64,000 nucleotides of DNA from Acanthosepion pharaonis (GCA_903632075.3 CAHIKZ030000058.1:3716001-3780000); one strand, 5' to 3'; positions 1 to 11,486 are shown, counted from the first letter of the stretch. The notes: a model not told the origin generated them from the sequence alone. Made by a program: numbers and translations.

Positions 1-24
1 ATATAATACAACGTTATATATATA

Positions 25-44
25 TCGGACCTTGTCCATTTCTT

Positions 45-94
<50 letters not shown>

Positions 95-138
95 GAAATG
101 GACAAAGTCAAATAATTGTCGGACCTTGTCCATTTCTT

Positions 139-182
<44 letters not shown>

Positions 183-206
183 GAAATGGACAAAGTCCGA
201 CAATTT
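25..206. repeat. Two tandem hairpins, terminal repeat of family A around (AT)n
   Basis: The same roughly 22-base arm (TCGGACCTTGTCCATTTC then TTAA) occurs twice, and each time its reverse complement follows after an (AT)n spacer. This gives hairpins at 25-109 and 114-206. The arm is the end sequence of family A seen complete at 14.4, 18.1 and 26.6 kb. The arrangement looks like terminal inverted repeats brought together around (AT)n with the interior lost. Confidence 0.8.
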
Positions 207-345
207 ATTTATTAAAGCCATTTTATGTTTAACGTTCTTTTTATAGATACAAGTATTTGAAGTAAATGCTCTGGTTATAATAAACAGTATTAAATAACAT
301 TTACCGGCCTGAATCCTGTCAAAGGTCGAATATTTTCTATGAAAA
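207..345. repeat. Family A fragment
   Basis: The stretch with TTTATAGATACAAGTATTTG, TAATAAACAGTATTAAATAA and ATTTACCGGCCTGAAT matches family A copies at 14380-14500, 18170-18270 and 26790-26870. It stops before the tRNA-like part. It follows directly on the family A hairpins at 25-206, so the left 350 bases are one broken family A locus. Confidence 0.65.
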
Positions 346-379
346 TTTCTCGGACATTCACTCCAATAGCTTCATGTCT

Positions 380-606
380 GGAACTCCCCGTCTGTAAAAT
401 TCCCTTCTTCTTACTTGCTTCCCTGATAGCTATAACCGTCATATAATCAAATGTAATGTCAATCGAGATCTCCTAATGCCTTGGTCTAATTCCCCGCCCT
501 TCTCTTTATCCTTTCCTCAACCAAGTCTCTTTACTCTTGTCCACACCCTCTGCAACCCCTTGCGTGCTAGTGGCACCACGCCCACCTTGCTTGAGGTGAA
601 AAGCTT
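380..606 (+). mobile_element. Jockey-like LINE 3' end (family K), degenerate
   Basis: One frame reads CFPDSYNRHIIKCNVNRDLL and continues into an open frame to 700. This resembles the C-terminal tail of jockey/CR1-group ORF2 (a CFP..YNLQ.FK..VNR.LL pattern), followed by a CT-rich tail ending ACCTTGCTTGAGGTGAAA. Related tails lie at 4500-4705, 13795-14140, 25205-25396, 48215-48720 and 51840-52195, all on the plus strand. It is 5'-truncated, as LINE copies usually are. The 74-residue open frame here is therefore LINE debris, not a host gene. Confidence 0.6.
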
Positions 607-839
607 AAAAAAATCAGCTGTTAGCTGTATACAATCGCTTTATAAAATCAATGGTTTATATGGTTTTGAGCGAATTAAGTTTTCGAATATTTTTGCATAA
701 TCACAAACAATAGATAACAGGAACCAGCGTCACTTGAGGATTTCCAACAGCAGTAACATCTGAAATGGATATCACATGCAACTTCGAAGAGAAAATCATG
801 ACATAATAAGGATATTGTGGTTTCACTCTGCTGTAAAGA

Positions 840-1033
840 AAAGGTTAGGAAGGAAACGTCCAATCAGTATTGGAAAGAGCGATAACAGCTACTGGACCTT
901 CGAAACCTATTTTTCTTAAGAAAACTGTTTTAAGAGAAATATTTTATAAATTTCAACCGACATTAGCACTGGATTCTCAGTCAATGAATGTCTTTTTTGC
1001 CTTATAAGGAAATGTCTAATATAAGCATTACCA
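840..1033. repeat. Interspersed repeat family M, copy 1
   Basis: The segment GAGCGATAACAGCTACTG through TTATAAGGAAATGTCTAA recurs at 18555-18760 and 51590-51760 with scattered substitutions. I see no ORF, tRNA box or clear terminal repeat. Class unknown. Confidence 0.6.
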
Positions 1034-2560
1034 TTGCTACACGTCGATTTAATAAGAAATACGATTGATGGGCGTTATGTTTTGATGTCTGACACACATA
1101 CGTTCTTCATATGGAAAGTTTACGACAAGTGTTCCTGCAGTGTTCGACAAAGAAATTCTCCTCCGTCATCTAAACAAAATGTTTTATTATCGAACTTACT
1201 AGCAAACGTCTCACTTCAGTTTCACTATATATTCCAAAAGTTGCTTATTTTTTTTTCATTTATTTGACATGGTTTCTGTATTTACTAATTTTGACAATGT
1301 AGTAAGAATTTCAATGAAAGTATATACAAATTCAATTAGTAACTATTCAAAAATATACACACACCAGATTTCGATGATGTATTTTTTTATATGAAACGTT
1401 GGGAAAACGAGCGAGAAAAAAGTATTGTGAAAACGCCCAAGAAATGGGAAAAAAAGTATATGATTATTATTACCATACAGTCGGCATCATAGTATTTACA
1501 TAGATTATACCATATAAAATCTGTGCAAATTATACTATTTTTCCATTATAATTGACAAACTGTTCAAGGAAGCCATAATTTCAGGAACGTATGCAGGTTA
1601 GTGCAAGGGATGTAGGGTTAGTCTCACGGATAAAGACGCATAACTTGGAATCGCTAGATTCATTTCAGATTACATTTTCGTTTGTTACTTTCACTTTCGC
1701 ACTAATCTCCTTGGAAAAGGCATGAATATGTCTATTCTACCCATAGCTACAGGTTATATAGTAAAGTAGATTAAAGCAGAGAATCTCAACCCGGGTCCAT
1801 AGCTCCATCTTATTGTAGTGTCCACACAAACAATAACAATTGGAGGACCACAGTAATTACAAGTAGTTATTAGTTTAATTGAAGTACATAAGCAATTCCA
1901 CTTCGGAACGGTTGTTACAACCGAGATTTGGAATTTCTACAGTTATCGATGCCATATGAAAATACTAAAAATAGAAAATCAACTCTAAAACTAGCATCAA
2001 ACGAGATCAAGAGATGTAGATTAGAGTCCCTTTTACTCTACTGGATGTTTTATTGTAAAAGTTGAGAAAACTGAGAAGCATATACAAAGAAGGATTATTT
2101 ATAGAAAGGAAACTTATATAAAGATTGTACTTTATTATAAAAATTAACTTAACATATTAATAATAATTAATAAAATTAATTTTAAATATTAATAAAATAA
2201 AATATTAATATATTAATATAAATTAATTAATATAGTAATAGACTCGACATTATGAAAAGGGGGGGGATCTTCGACTTTCAGTGATATCAATGGAACCAAA
2301 TATAAAAATGCGCAGAGCAACACCTACCACAGGGATCTCATTGAATAAGTCAGTAGTTTTTTGTTTTTTTTTAATTTATTAAATACTCACCTTTTTTTAA
2401 AATGGTTTATATTATGAGTTATTTTATTGGTATACATAAATGTTCCATAGAATTTAATTGTTAAATACAAGCTTATTTTTTATTAAATTAGTTTTACTTT
2501 AAAATAATCCATACACATTTACTATTACTGTAACACAATTACTAAACTTATTTATTAGTA
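1034..2560. other. No recognisable feature, AT-rich DNA
   Basis: Apart from a short open frame at 1034-1267 with no recognisable motif and an AT/TAA-rich stretch near 2140-2250, nothing here could be assigned on either strand. Confidence 0.5.
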
Positions 2561-2732
2561 AACAATAAATTAAGCTTTTTTTATCGAATCTTTATGGAGG
2601 TACCCCCTCAAAAAAAAAAATATAACAAAAGTGGTACATGGGTGAAAAAATAGTTTAAGAACCACTACGTTTGATTTTCGTTGCAACCGAACTAAGGAAA
2701 AGGAAAACTGAATACTCCATTCATGCCATTTA

Positions 2733-3002
2733 ATAATAATAATAATAATAAGAAGAAGAAGAAGAATGATGATGATGAGAGAAGAAGAAGAAGAAGAAGA
2801 AAAATGATGATGATGATGATGATGAGAGAAGAAGAAGAAGAATGATGATGATGATGATGATGATGAGAGAAGAAGAAGAAGAATGATGATGATGATGAGA
2901 GAAGAAGAAGAAGAATGATGATGATGATGATGATGATGAGAGAGAAGAAGAAGAAGAAGAATGATGATGATGATGATGATAGAAGAAGAAGAAGAAGAAG
3001 AA
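2733..3002. repeat. Compound (AAT)(GAA)(GAT) minisatellite
   Basis: Blocks of GAA and GAT triplets alternate about six times, each pair joined by GAGAGAA or AAT. They form a higher-order unit of roughly 45-50 bp after an initial (AAT)n run. Long homopolymeric open frames (Ser/Ile/Leu or Met/Asp/Arg runs) on both strands are artefacts of the triplet repeat. Confidence 0.9.
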
Positions 3003-3259
3003 GGAAAAGGAATCCTTGGCGATTTATGAATGCTTTTGGTCCGAAGCAACATAACATTAACAAATGCTATTTAACCTACGTTTTGAAATTCTTACATGTG
3101 TCATTATCCGCCACTGGTTCTAGAAGATTTATGTAAGCCTTTTTTTGTTAACGCGTCAAATAGGCTGAATAGTTCGACAGCGTTTCTCAGAATGGGCAAA
3201 TTGTACAGAAAGAGATGTGCTTTCTTTTAGAGTCTAAAGAAAAGAATACAGAGCCTTGT

Positions 3260-3950
3260 CTAATACCGGTCCTGCCAAATGGCACTGAGGGGACACAGAA
3301 GAATGAAAGAAAAGATTATCGAACTGCTACAAAATAACAAATCTTCACTGTCATGTACGTTTTCAAAATGCACTTTATATCTAAAGGCGCATTATGACAG
3401 CGAAGGACGCCTTCCAAAAGCAAAGTTCTTAGAAAAAGAAAAAGTGCTGAACTATTATGTAATATCAGTTTTGCCATGTAGCAGTGAATGCTGGAATATA
3501 TACTCATAGATGAAGAATAGAGACACCTCGACGTGGTGTAATGTTTAAAAGATTGACAGATCAATTACGAATGTATATTGAGTTTGAACCTCAATGCGTG
3601 CCGCATAGTTGTGCCACATCTAAGCTAAGTTTAGAAAATCATCATAGATGAAGAAGAGACCTGAAAACTAACAGAAACGGGATTCTTCTTAGAATCCCAT
3701 GTGAGTGAAGGGTACGATTTACAGAAAATGAAAAAAAAACCTCAAACTTAGAATGAGAAAGAGAAGTTGAAATTTTTAGGCAATGTAATGAGAAAAGAGG
3801 TTTCATAAACTTTGAGATTCGCAGGATAGTTTGAAATCAAGAAGAAAAGAAGAAAGCAACAAGTAACATATCTAACGAGGTTTGAAGAGAAGGAATTAAG
3901 AGATATACCAAAATGACGACATTTACTAAGAGCTACGCAGGTAAGGAAGA
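3260..3950 (+). pseudogene. RTE-like LINE ORF2 3' end, decayed and interrupted
   Basis: In shifting frames this reads as the C-terminal end of an RTE-type reverse transcriptase ORF. VISVLPCSSECWNIYS lies near 3460-3510 (family pattern ..VLLYGSECWT..). A degenerate FLRRMLRI-like stretch follows near 3680, and KLKFLGNVMRKE near 3770-3800. Later come matches to the QRVTYL...LLRATR tail (3860-3940). The RT fragment is split by a 124-bp tRNA-SINE at 3518-3641 with a perfect 14-bp duplication. Stops and frame changes make it non-functional. Similar tails lie at 19330, 34692 and 59625. Confidence 0.6.
3518..3641 (+). mobile_element. Small tRNA-derived SINE (family N) with 14-bp target duplication
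   Basis: Sequence beginning GACACCTCGACGTGGTGTAA, with an A-box-like TGGTGTAATG and a B-box-like GAGTTTGAACCTC, ends near CCACATCTAAGCTAAGTTTA. It matches the two reverse copies at 43088-43348. It is flanked by exact copies of TCATAGATGAAGAA (3504-3517 and 3642-3655). It sits inside the RTE relic, so the insertion came after the LINE. Confidence 0.75.
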
Positions 3951-4272
3951 CGCCTTCCAAAATCAAAGTACTTACAAACATAAGCTGAGTATCATCTACC
4001 ATGTATTCAAATGTGAAAGCAGAATAACATATTTTATTACTTCAAATCTCCCTACCCCGCCCAAAAAAGTATTTTCCATCTTCCAACTTTTCTCCCAGGG
4101 GCGGGATGTGAAAAGACACGGCATATAGAAGAAAAATGTAATTGCTGGCGAGCAGATGAACGTGTGGCTAATAAAGGTCAGTTTACAATTTATCTATAAT
4201 GCAAAAAGCGAGTGCAACAATATTTGGGTCAAATAATTAAGAAGAATTGAGGTATTTGACACTCATAGGAAA

Positions 4273-4421
4273 TACCGAAGGCAAATGAACAAGATGAGAG
4301 AGCAGGCAACCAATCAGTCTGCTTCAAGGGAATACATGGCTGAAAATATCGAAGGCAAATGAACAATATGAGGCAGCAGGCAACCAATCAGACTGCTTCA
4401 AGGCAATACATGGCTGAAAAA
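4273..4421. repeat. Tandem duplication, two units of about 74 bp
   Basis: Two adjacent units beginning CCGAAGGCAAATGAACAA / TCGAAGGCAAATGAACAA and ending AATACATGGCTGAAAA differ at a handful of positions. No other copy was noticed in the window. Confidence 0.85.
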
Positions 4422-4499
4422 GGAGATGAAGCGATGCTAAAAAAAACAAAAAACACAGACGTTCGCCAATCGCCCGATTCACATTCTTCCCCGGTCTTT

Positions 4500-4705
4500 T
4501 GAACATGAATAGAGATTTATCCCTTGTTTCCTGATTACGTTTGGTTTTCCAGTCCCTTCTGAATTTCACTTCAATTTTAAATTTCTAATATTTCCTCAAT
4601 CTTTCAAATTTAACCCAATATTGAGTATCCGGTTCCTTCTGAAGTCTTCTTTCTTTTTCACTTCCGGTAGCCACTTATGTCTTAGTGATGTTATCGTCTT
4701 GCTTG
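4500..4705 (+). mobile_element. Jockey-like LINE 3' tail, degenerate (family K)
   Basis: The end TGTCTTAGTGATGTTATCGT followed by CTTGCTTGGGTTTAG parallels the tails at 14085-14125 and 48660-48700 (CTTAGTGGCC..TTCGCCTTGCTTTGGGT). The coding part upstream is too decayed to read. Weak assignment. Confidence 0.4.
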
Positions 4706-4884
4706 GGTTTAGTTGATTAATAAAAAAACAAATAAAAATGATATAGGATTGTGTAGAGTCATTAAGTATATCCTGAATGTACATTGTACAACGTCCTGGG
4801 TATGACAATAAATTACATCCAGCAGCAAGTCCTCTCATTGGTAGATTTTGAGAAGAATGGAACCACTTGTTAATTGCTTTTCTT

Positions 4885-5115
4885 CTCAGTTCCAGTAGTT
4901 AATCTCCAAACTGGGGTAAAAACACGATGAATATAAATATACATTTTTTATAGTAAAAATATCAACAATACATTTTCATAGTAAAACATTACCAGCAATT
5001 CATTTTTGGAAAAAATACTAGCAATACATTTTCGTAAAATAAATTAATAATGCTTCCAAGAAAATTAAAATTTGGTATTAAATGACCCATAAAATGATGG
5101 TATGTCTCTAAACTA
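4885..5115 (-). repeat. Family E repeat, partial
   Basis: The reverse complement carries repeated ..GTATTGCTAGTATTTTTTCC.. segments, then the stretch equivalent to TTAATGCC and the upstream 'CGGCATATCAACACC' end found complete at 31885 and 45205. It is degenerate and lacks the GTTTATCGTCATACCC minisatellite end. Confidence 0.55.
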
Positions 5116-5469
5116 ACAAACAAACTAAGACACGGTATATAAGAGATGAAAACTACCGATCAAATGTAAAGCCAGAAGTTACAAATGGATTATATACTTG
5201 ATAAAAGCTCTTGAATAGTATTGTGGCGTTGGGTCTGGCAAGACACAACACTTAATTCGACTGAGTAAGTCGTGATAGCATTATGCTAGACAATTTACTG
5301 CAACAGTATTATCTTTATCTCCTTTGACAATTACCCAGGGATGTTTATCATGAATGAATAAGTCAACTCATGATATTAAGAACGGTAACTGTCACTTACC
5401 CAAATAAAAAGATCAACCGTACAGTGATGGTGACAAAAAAAAAAAAAAGCAACCTAAAATTTTATCTCC

Positions 5470-5870
5470 GACAAGGAAGAAATTTTTAAAAAGAAAGTAA
5501 TTACCCTATTTACATTATTCGGACTATTGCCCTCATCTTTGTTGCCATATTTATCACAATGTTTCGGCCGTTGTACGCTCCGACCTTCTTCAGTTGGTTG
5601 GAATGTCGAAATGAACCCTTTATTTCGCTCGCTGAGGTAGGCTTTTCTAATTCCACATGCCATGTCTAATGGATGTCAGTTATCAGTTATCTCCTGTTAA
5701 TTCCCCCTCTCCAAGCCCCTCCGCCTTAACCAAACTGAGCCAAGTCGAAGCATACTACAGCCGAAACGTTGTCATAAATATGGCAATAAAGATGAGGACA
5801 ATAGTCCGAATAATGTCAATTGGGTACATAACACCTCATCTCAGAAATATAGACAAAAGTAATTACGTTT
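5470..5870. repeat. Inverted pair of family J repeat
   Basis: The reverse strand of 5500-5600 and the plus strand of 5750-5850 share CCGAAAC.TTGT, ATAAATATGGCAA, AAAGATGAGG and AATAGTCCGAATAATGTCAA. A third copy is at 27500-27620. On the minus strand the block CTGAAGAAGGTCGG...CGGCCGAAAC resembles a hammerhead core (CUGANGA, stem, GAAAC) but has one extra base before stem II and a very short stem III. The relation to Penelope-like elements is inference. Confidence 0.6.
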
Positions 5871-5896
5871 TACAGAACGGATATAAAAACAAGCAT

Positions 5897-5897
5897 T

Positions 5898-5951
<54 letters not shown>

Positions 5952-5952
5952 C
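5897..5952. repeat. (ATT)n microsatellite
   Basis: About 18 perfect ATT repeats directly follow the family J pair. Confidence 0.95.
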
Positions 5953-6544
5953 CTGATTTGTTTTCCTCTCCGACTCTTAGAAATTTCAGCCGAGGAAGGA
6001 TATCCATATCTCCTACACACCACTTTCCTCAGCATATGAAGCTTTTTTCAAGCACGTGGACACCTATGCACTCTTACCGATGGTAAGCATCCACAAGACG
6101 TCTTGCGAGACTGAACGATGCCTAGAAATACTGGCAAGTACGCCAATCGCAAAGCGAACAAATTCAGCTGCCTTTTGGTGCAAGTTTTCCGAGTTGACGC
6201 ACCAATATTTGGGACCTCTGTATCTTCGTCCGCTTCGCCTTCACGATGTTCTTATCCAAAATGGAACGCAATATCTCCCAGGATCCATGCACGGAAGCTC
6301 GTCTTCACAAGTGTGATACCAGGTTGATTTCTCTCCAAACGCTTACCAATAAAGATGGCCGTACCTGACATGAACTTCACTTACTTATTCACAGCAATTT
6401 ACAACGGTGAATATTTGTACTACTTCTCTGTTTACACGACGCCATATTTTCTGCATAGTTTACAGTGTATTTTGAGGGCTATTTTGTTACGGCATCATTT
6501 ATACTATTTTCATATTATCATTATTGTTATTATTATTAAGTGAT

Positions 6545-7205
6545 TGATTGATTGGTTGAGTGATTTGTTTGTTTAACGGCATATCAACTCTTTATGGGTC
6601 ATTTAATGCCAAAATCTAATTGGGGGGGGGGAGATTTGAAGTAATAAAATATATTATTCTGCTTTTACAATTGAATACATGGTAGATGATACTCATCTTT
6701 TGTACATGTAAATGTTTCTGTCGACATAATTATTAGAAACGTTGATATGTGTGTTTTATGTTGTAGTTTTGTTGAAGTTATATTTTGGAATACAGTTTGA
6801 TTTACGAAATTGTAGGATATTGTATGGATGAATGTCATGAAAATTTTCATGTTTGTTGTCTGGTTGGTTTATTGTTTAGCGGCATATTAACACCTCTATG
6901 GGTTTTTTTTTATTGCTGAAATCTAAATATTTTGTAAGAATTTGTATATGTTCGACTACAGATAAAAATGTATTGTCGGTCAATTCACTATATGTATTGT
7001 TGGTAATTTTAGTATAAATATGTATTTTTTATGTTTTTGTTCGGAATGTTCACTATTTGACCATAGCTGGTGTTACAAAACCCGATTAGAATGGACCTAG
7101 GAACAACAGTAAGTAAGAAGTGGTTCGACGCCCCTCAAATACTCCAATTTTCCGATCAGAGGACTTGCTGCCGGATTTAGTTTATCGTCATACCCAGGAA
7201 TGTAT
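6545..7205 (+). repeat. Family E repeat, two partial copies
   Basis: A short copy (6560-6640) starts GTTTAACGGCATATCAAC. A longer one (6850-7205) starts TTTAGCGGCATATTAACACC, passes through CATAGCTGGTGTTACAAAAC and CAGAGGACTTGCTGCCGGAT, and ends with TTTATCGTCATACCCAGGAA. The order of blocks equals that at 31885-32340 and 45205-45720. There is no tRNA or 5S promoter-like head and no ORF. Confidence 0.7.
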
Positions 7206-7629
7206 AAAAGAAGTAAAATTTCTTCAATTATTATTTATAAGAAAATATAACGAGAAGGCATATATTCTGTTAAAGACATTTGTTTTGTTTTTTTCTTTGT
7301 TTTTTTTTTTGTTTTCTTTCCATGATTTCTTTGTTTCAGAATGTTCTGCCACTCATGACATTTTCTAGTGATTGAAAAAATCTACATAATTTAAATCTGG
7401 TGAGTACGGAGGATGTGGAAAATGTGCCCATCTTATTTTTGTTTGGGTTTGTTTTGTAGATTATGCTCCTTGCATAGTATAGTGGGCAATAATTTATTAC
7501 ATATTTACCATAAGTTCATTACTTTCGACGTAATGGTTCGTGTACTCAGTCAATTTTTTCGTGATAAACATCGGCAGTGATGAAACATCCATTTTCCTCG
7601 ATAAACATCCATTTTACTCGATCTCGGAA

Positions 7630-8120
7630 CTGATTTCGGGTGGAAGTTTTCCAGTCCTCACTTTTCAGTTCTCACTTTCCTTGTCTCGCTAGAATGGGTA
7701 ACAAATTATTTTCCATCCTCCAGTCTCCCTCCCAGGGGTGGTGTGTGGCAAATCTTTCAGCGCTCTATCGCAACATACACGTGAATTTCAGGGAAGAACA
7801 GAAGTCCTTGTTTCTTCTAGTTCTAACCTTCACGGCAAGGACCCGCCATGACACTCACATTGTAACAAACCACCAACATTCGCTACGTATTCCATCGGTG
7901 ATAGATAAATTTAACTCGAACTGCTTTCTCTCCACGAACATATTCTTTTGAAGCGACTCGCAAGATGTTTCTCCGATCACTACACTCTTAAACTGTTCAA
8001 GGCTTTAACCGTTATCTTCCCCTCCTATCAGTTTAAACTGAATCTTAATATAACCCTCTACATAGAGTGGCACCCGGGTTTAGCACAGGGCGAACCTCAC
8101 TGTAAAATAAGACAAAACGC
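7630..8120 (+). pseudogene. Jockey-like LINE (family G) ORF2 C-terminus, decayed
   Basis: The frame through 7640-7951 reads NKLFSILQSPSQG, then LVLTFTARTRHDTHIVTNHQ and HSLRIPSV.DKFNSNCF. This is the last part of a jockey-superfamily reverse transcriptase ORF (the region ending in a WNSLP..CFPDHYNLNLFK pattern). A frame change near 7945 continues as SQDVSPITTLL (out of phase with the expected FPDHYNL). A reverse-strand relative lies at 15500-16255. No intact catalytic domain is present. Confidence 0.65.
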
Positions 8121-8129
8121 AAGGATCGC

Positions 8130-9448
8130 TGTTCATGGAGTTCAAGTTAGAGATGTTTGCACTGGTTTCTCATTTTGTTATCACCACTATTTTTTTTTCG
8201 TTTTCATTTCACAGACAAAAGCCATTTTTCATCACTTGTAAGAAAACTGGCATTTCTAGATAAAAAAAACTGCAAATGGCGAAACGTTATTCTCTGTTCT
8301 TAAGCAAAAGAATATAAGAATGTAAATTCTGTCTGTAATTTTCCCCAATCCGTTTGAGTGCTAACGACACATTCATTTGTTTACATTAACTCTCACATAT
8401 TTGGAGACAATCACATAGCGTCTTTCATAATTCTGCCTTCAGAGTAGGTCGTCTGCCATAGCGTGGCTTTTCAGATATATCACAGTCGTCATTTTTAAAC
8501 TTTTTAATCCACAGCTAAGAAGAACGAGACTTCACTGCATAAGTATACATTATACGAATGTTCCAAGTACCTCTGTTGCAGCAATATTCTTTCGAAATTC
8601 ATAAAGTAAACAATGGCGGATATATTGCTTCTTAAAGGTATCATCTTCCATGAGTTAAATTCTAAAATCTACTATAAACAAAACACTCTCGGATAGAAGA
8701 GATGATGAGCTAATTCTAACCGTAATTTTCTATCATTCCATCTTGGTTCTGTCTTGGTTGGTTGATTCATAATTTATAACAATGAAATACGTCATTGCAT
8801 TCCGAACTGACTAAGACATTGTACTTACGTGCATTGAATAATTAAGCACTTCGTCTAATACTGGCTTTGATTTGGAAAGATAATGCAATAGTAGATATAA
8901 ACGCAGAGTTGCAGATCAAATTGCTTCCACTGAATTTCAGGCGATGATATGTTTCCATGCAAGATAATATTTTATCTCCTTCATCGTCCTATATACGGAG
9001 TACATTGACTTGACATCACGTCGACAGATAATATTTTTAGTGGGAGGTAAATGATAACATTTTCAGATTATATCTGTCTTAAATTATATTATCATTTTGT
9101 TTTCAAATTTTGCTTAACTTATTCTACGTGCCTTCAAAGAAATACTGCACACACAAGTTCAAGTGAATGGGTATTTATTAGTATCTAGGATTGCTTAACA
9201 TAATTCTCAGCTATTCTGAGCTTCGTCCAATTTATTAGTTTTTCTTTATTTATTTTAAAAATATGATTCCAACTCGCGACATAAGAGGTCTCATGTTTCA
9301 AAACAAGAGCCGAAAACTTCAATATGATTATTTGAATTAAAATTGAGTTAAAGTAAGCTCAATATTTTTTTAAAATAATAACTAAAATACTAAGGAACTT
9401 TGGATTATTTACCTAACCAGTTCCTTCCTATTTTCTATATATTTTCAC

Positions 9449-9450
<2 letters not shown>
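8130..9450. other. No recognisable feature
   Basis: I found no coding similarity, long repeat or RNA gene on either strand in this AT-rich stretch. Confidence 0.5.

Positions 9451-9454
<4 letters not shown>

Positions 9455-9504
<50 letters not shown>
9455..9504. repeat. (AT)n microsatellite
   Basis: About 25 AT repeats abut the 3' end of the SINE B copy at 9510. Confidence 0.95.
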
Positions 9505-9509
<5 letters not shown>

Positions 9510-9870
9510 TTTTTTCTCTCGACTCTCCCGTCGAATTCGACGTATGAGGGCCGAGGCAGATCAGTTCTAGAAACCGACAACAGCACATAAGATTTGATTA
9601 GAGTGGTGAAGGTTCCGTGCAGGACCATCCACACTTTTGAAAAGGCCAAATGCAGAGACATGGTGCACTACAAAACGCCCCTCCGCAGGTTTTGAATTCA
9701 GAGTTGTTCTTCACCAGCTGCCATCCAAGGCTATAGAACCTACTACTTACCTATAGCTGGAGGGAGAATAAGAAGATTCACACCTTTCCCAAGGGTATTA
9801 GGAATTGAACGTAATGGATTCGACTGGAATTCGAACTCTCCGATTCCTCAATCGAAGCCGCTATAGAGTT
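9510..9870 (-). mobile_element. SINE family B, near full-length copy
   Basis: Read on the minus strand it begins with a tRNA-like head (CGGCTTCGATTGAGGAATCG, B-box-like GAGTTCGAATTCC) and has a core around GGGAAAGGTGTGAATCTTC. A long body follows (CCTTGGATGGCAGCTGG, AAAAGTGTGGATGGTCCTGC). It ends GACGGGAGAGTCGAG next to (AT)n. Plus-strand copy at 13010-13350; other copies at 22829-23145, 53455-53624 (partial) and 24385-24490 (partial). The copy fused to 5S-like sequence is at 17090. Confidence 0.8.
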
Positions 9871-9959
9871 GAAACATAAAGTTGTAGAATTTACATGGAT
9901 TCGGAAAACAGCCGTAGGCAGCAAACAAGATATAAACCTCCACTCCTTTTCAAAAACCG

Positions 9960-10017
9960 GGGAGGGTTGTTTAGCGGACGATTGTATATATATACATATA
10001 TATATATTTAGCGGACG

Positions 10018-10092
<75 letters not shown>

Positions 10093-10110
10093 AGCGGACG
10101 ATTATATTGC
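9960..10110. repeat. Triplicated 16-mer split by (AT)n/(GT)n
   Basis: GTTTAGCGGACGATTGTATA (9969), TTTAGCGGACGATTATATAT (10009) and TTTAGCGGACGATTATATTG (10090) are separated by short (AT)n, then long (AT)n plus (GT)n. This suggests a minisatellite whose spacer is itself an expanding dinucleotide array. Confidence 0.85.
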
Positions 10111-11220
10111 AATTGTCCCTTCCATAATTTATAAGCAGAAGCACACAAATTCATGCAGGGATTTATTCTAGCCGATAACACGCGCCAGTTTTCGGTTTCA
10201 TATGACTCAGTCCCGGTTTGTCTTGTCTTGAATCAGAATGCTACTTTCGGTTATCGCAACTTGCTCTTGTGTGTCAACCTCAACTATTAGTTTATGAACT
10301 TTTTGCCATATTACTCTTGCTTTGTCGTATTACTTTTCGTCAGTTTTGCATATATTGTTTGCTTGCTTTATATTATTATTTTGCCCTGTTCTTTTCTTTT
10401 CTTTCTCTTGTGATTGCTTATTGTAAACTTTTTCAATTTTTTTTTTGTTGGACATTTTCATTATTTATGTTACAGTTAACTATAGCCACTCACTCTACAT
10501 ATATCGTTTGTAGTAAAACGTACTGACTTCCAAAAAGCACTGTAACAAATAAAAAGATGACATTGTAAAGGAGTTATGGTTGTTGTTTTAAACATTTTTC
10601 TATGACTTTAGCTCCAGATTAAATCGCTGTAAAGAAAAAACAAAGAAATATCACCAGATAAAACAGCAAATAACTTTTTTTTTTTATAATTACGATGGTC
10701 TGAATTTATTCTTTGAAGGATCAGAAATTTACATTATTTCTTTTATTTTATTTTTACTTTATTTCAAATAAAACATGAGGCTAATGAAATAACTTTCTCA
10801 GTGTGTTTTAAACAGATACTCCCAGTGTTTAGGTCACTTTTCGCGCTACTGATAGGGTTTGGCGCCAAATCATTTATTTTCCTGTCAGTCATATCATTTA
10901 TTTGTTCTTTTTTTTTTCATTTCTTCAGAGAGCTTATCTTTCTTCTTAGGGTGCGGTGGTGGGGGTCATTGGAGCAGTTAGAGTAAACAGTATCGATCGG
11001 AAAACGTCAGAAGAAATTTGTTTTGTGAACTTTACACAGCGAAAAATTTGAAGAGGTAATAAGCGATAGATTAACCTTTTTTTGTTGTTTTAGAATGAAA
11101 GACTGCGCCAAATCTCACTTAATGAAGCACAGATAATCAGACAATGTTTTGTTGCTTTTACTAATAGTACGTAATGGCATATGTAAGTACACACACACAT
11201 ACACAGACACATGCACTTTA
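10111..11220. other. No recognisable feature
   Basis: AT-rich with several poly-T runs. The open frame at 10218-10526 is hydrophobic (Leu/Phe/Cys rich) but shows no family motif and lies in T-rich low-complexity DNA, so I do not call it a gene. Confidence 0.45.
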
Positions 11221-11221
11221 T

Positions 11222-11283
<62 letters not shown>

Positions 11284-11410
11284 TGAACATAGAAGTCAAC
11301 ACTTAGAGGTGACAGACTGTTCATGGTAGACGCAATCGTCAAGTCAACTGATGTTTGCGTCTAGCATAAAACAGACTGTCACCTCTAAGTGTTGACTTCT
11401 ATGTTCACTT
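11222..11410. repeat. (AT)n followed by a long hairpin
   Basis: An (AT)n array of about 58 bases is followed by an inverted repeat. The left arm is 11281-11335 and the right arm about 11355-11410, sharing AAGTGAACATAGAAGTCAAC and ACTTAGAGGTGACAG with very few mismatches. The loop is only about 20 bases. The arms would form one of the longest near-perfect stems in the window. Outside the arms the DNA is unrelated. Confidence 0.85.
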
Positions 11411-11486
11411 TTATATTTACACACGCTCTATCTCTGATATTGAACACTTTATCCCATAAATATTGGACACCTAAAACTATATTTCT

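Noticed and set aside
2570..3063. Long open frames of poly-Ser/Ile/Leu or Met/Asp/Arg
   Set aside because: They are translations of the GAA/GAT/AAT triplet arrays on both strands, with no start context or homologous domain.
9455..9504. Microsatellite-rich DNA read as CRISPR or telomeric arrays
   Set aside because: Repeats are simple di- and trinucleotides without spacer/repeat periodicity or TTAGGG units.
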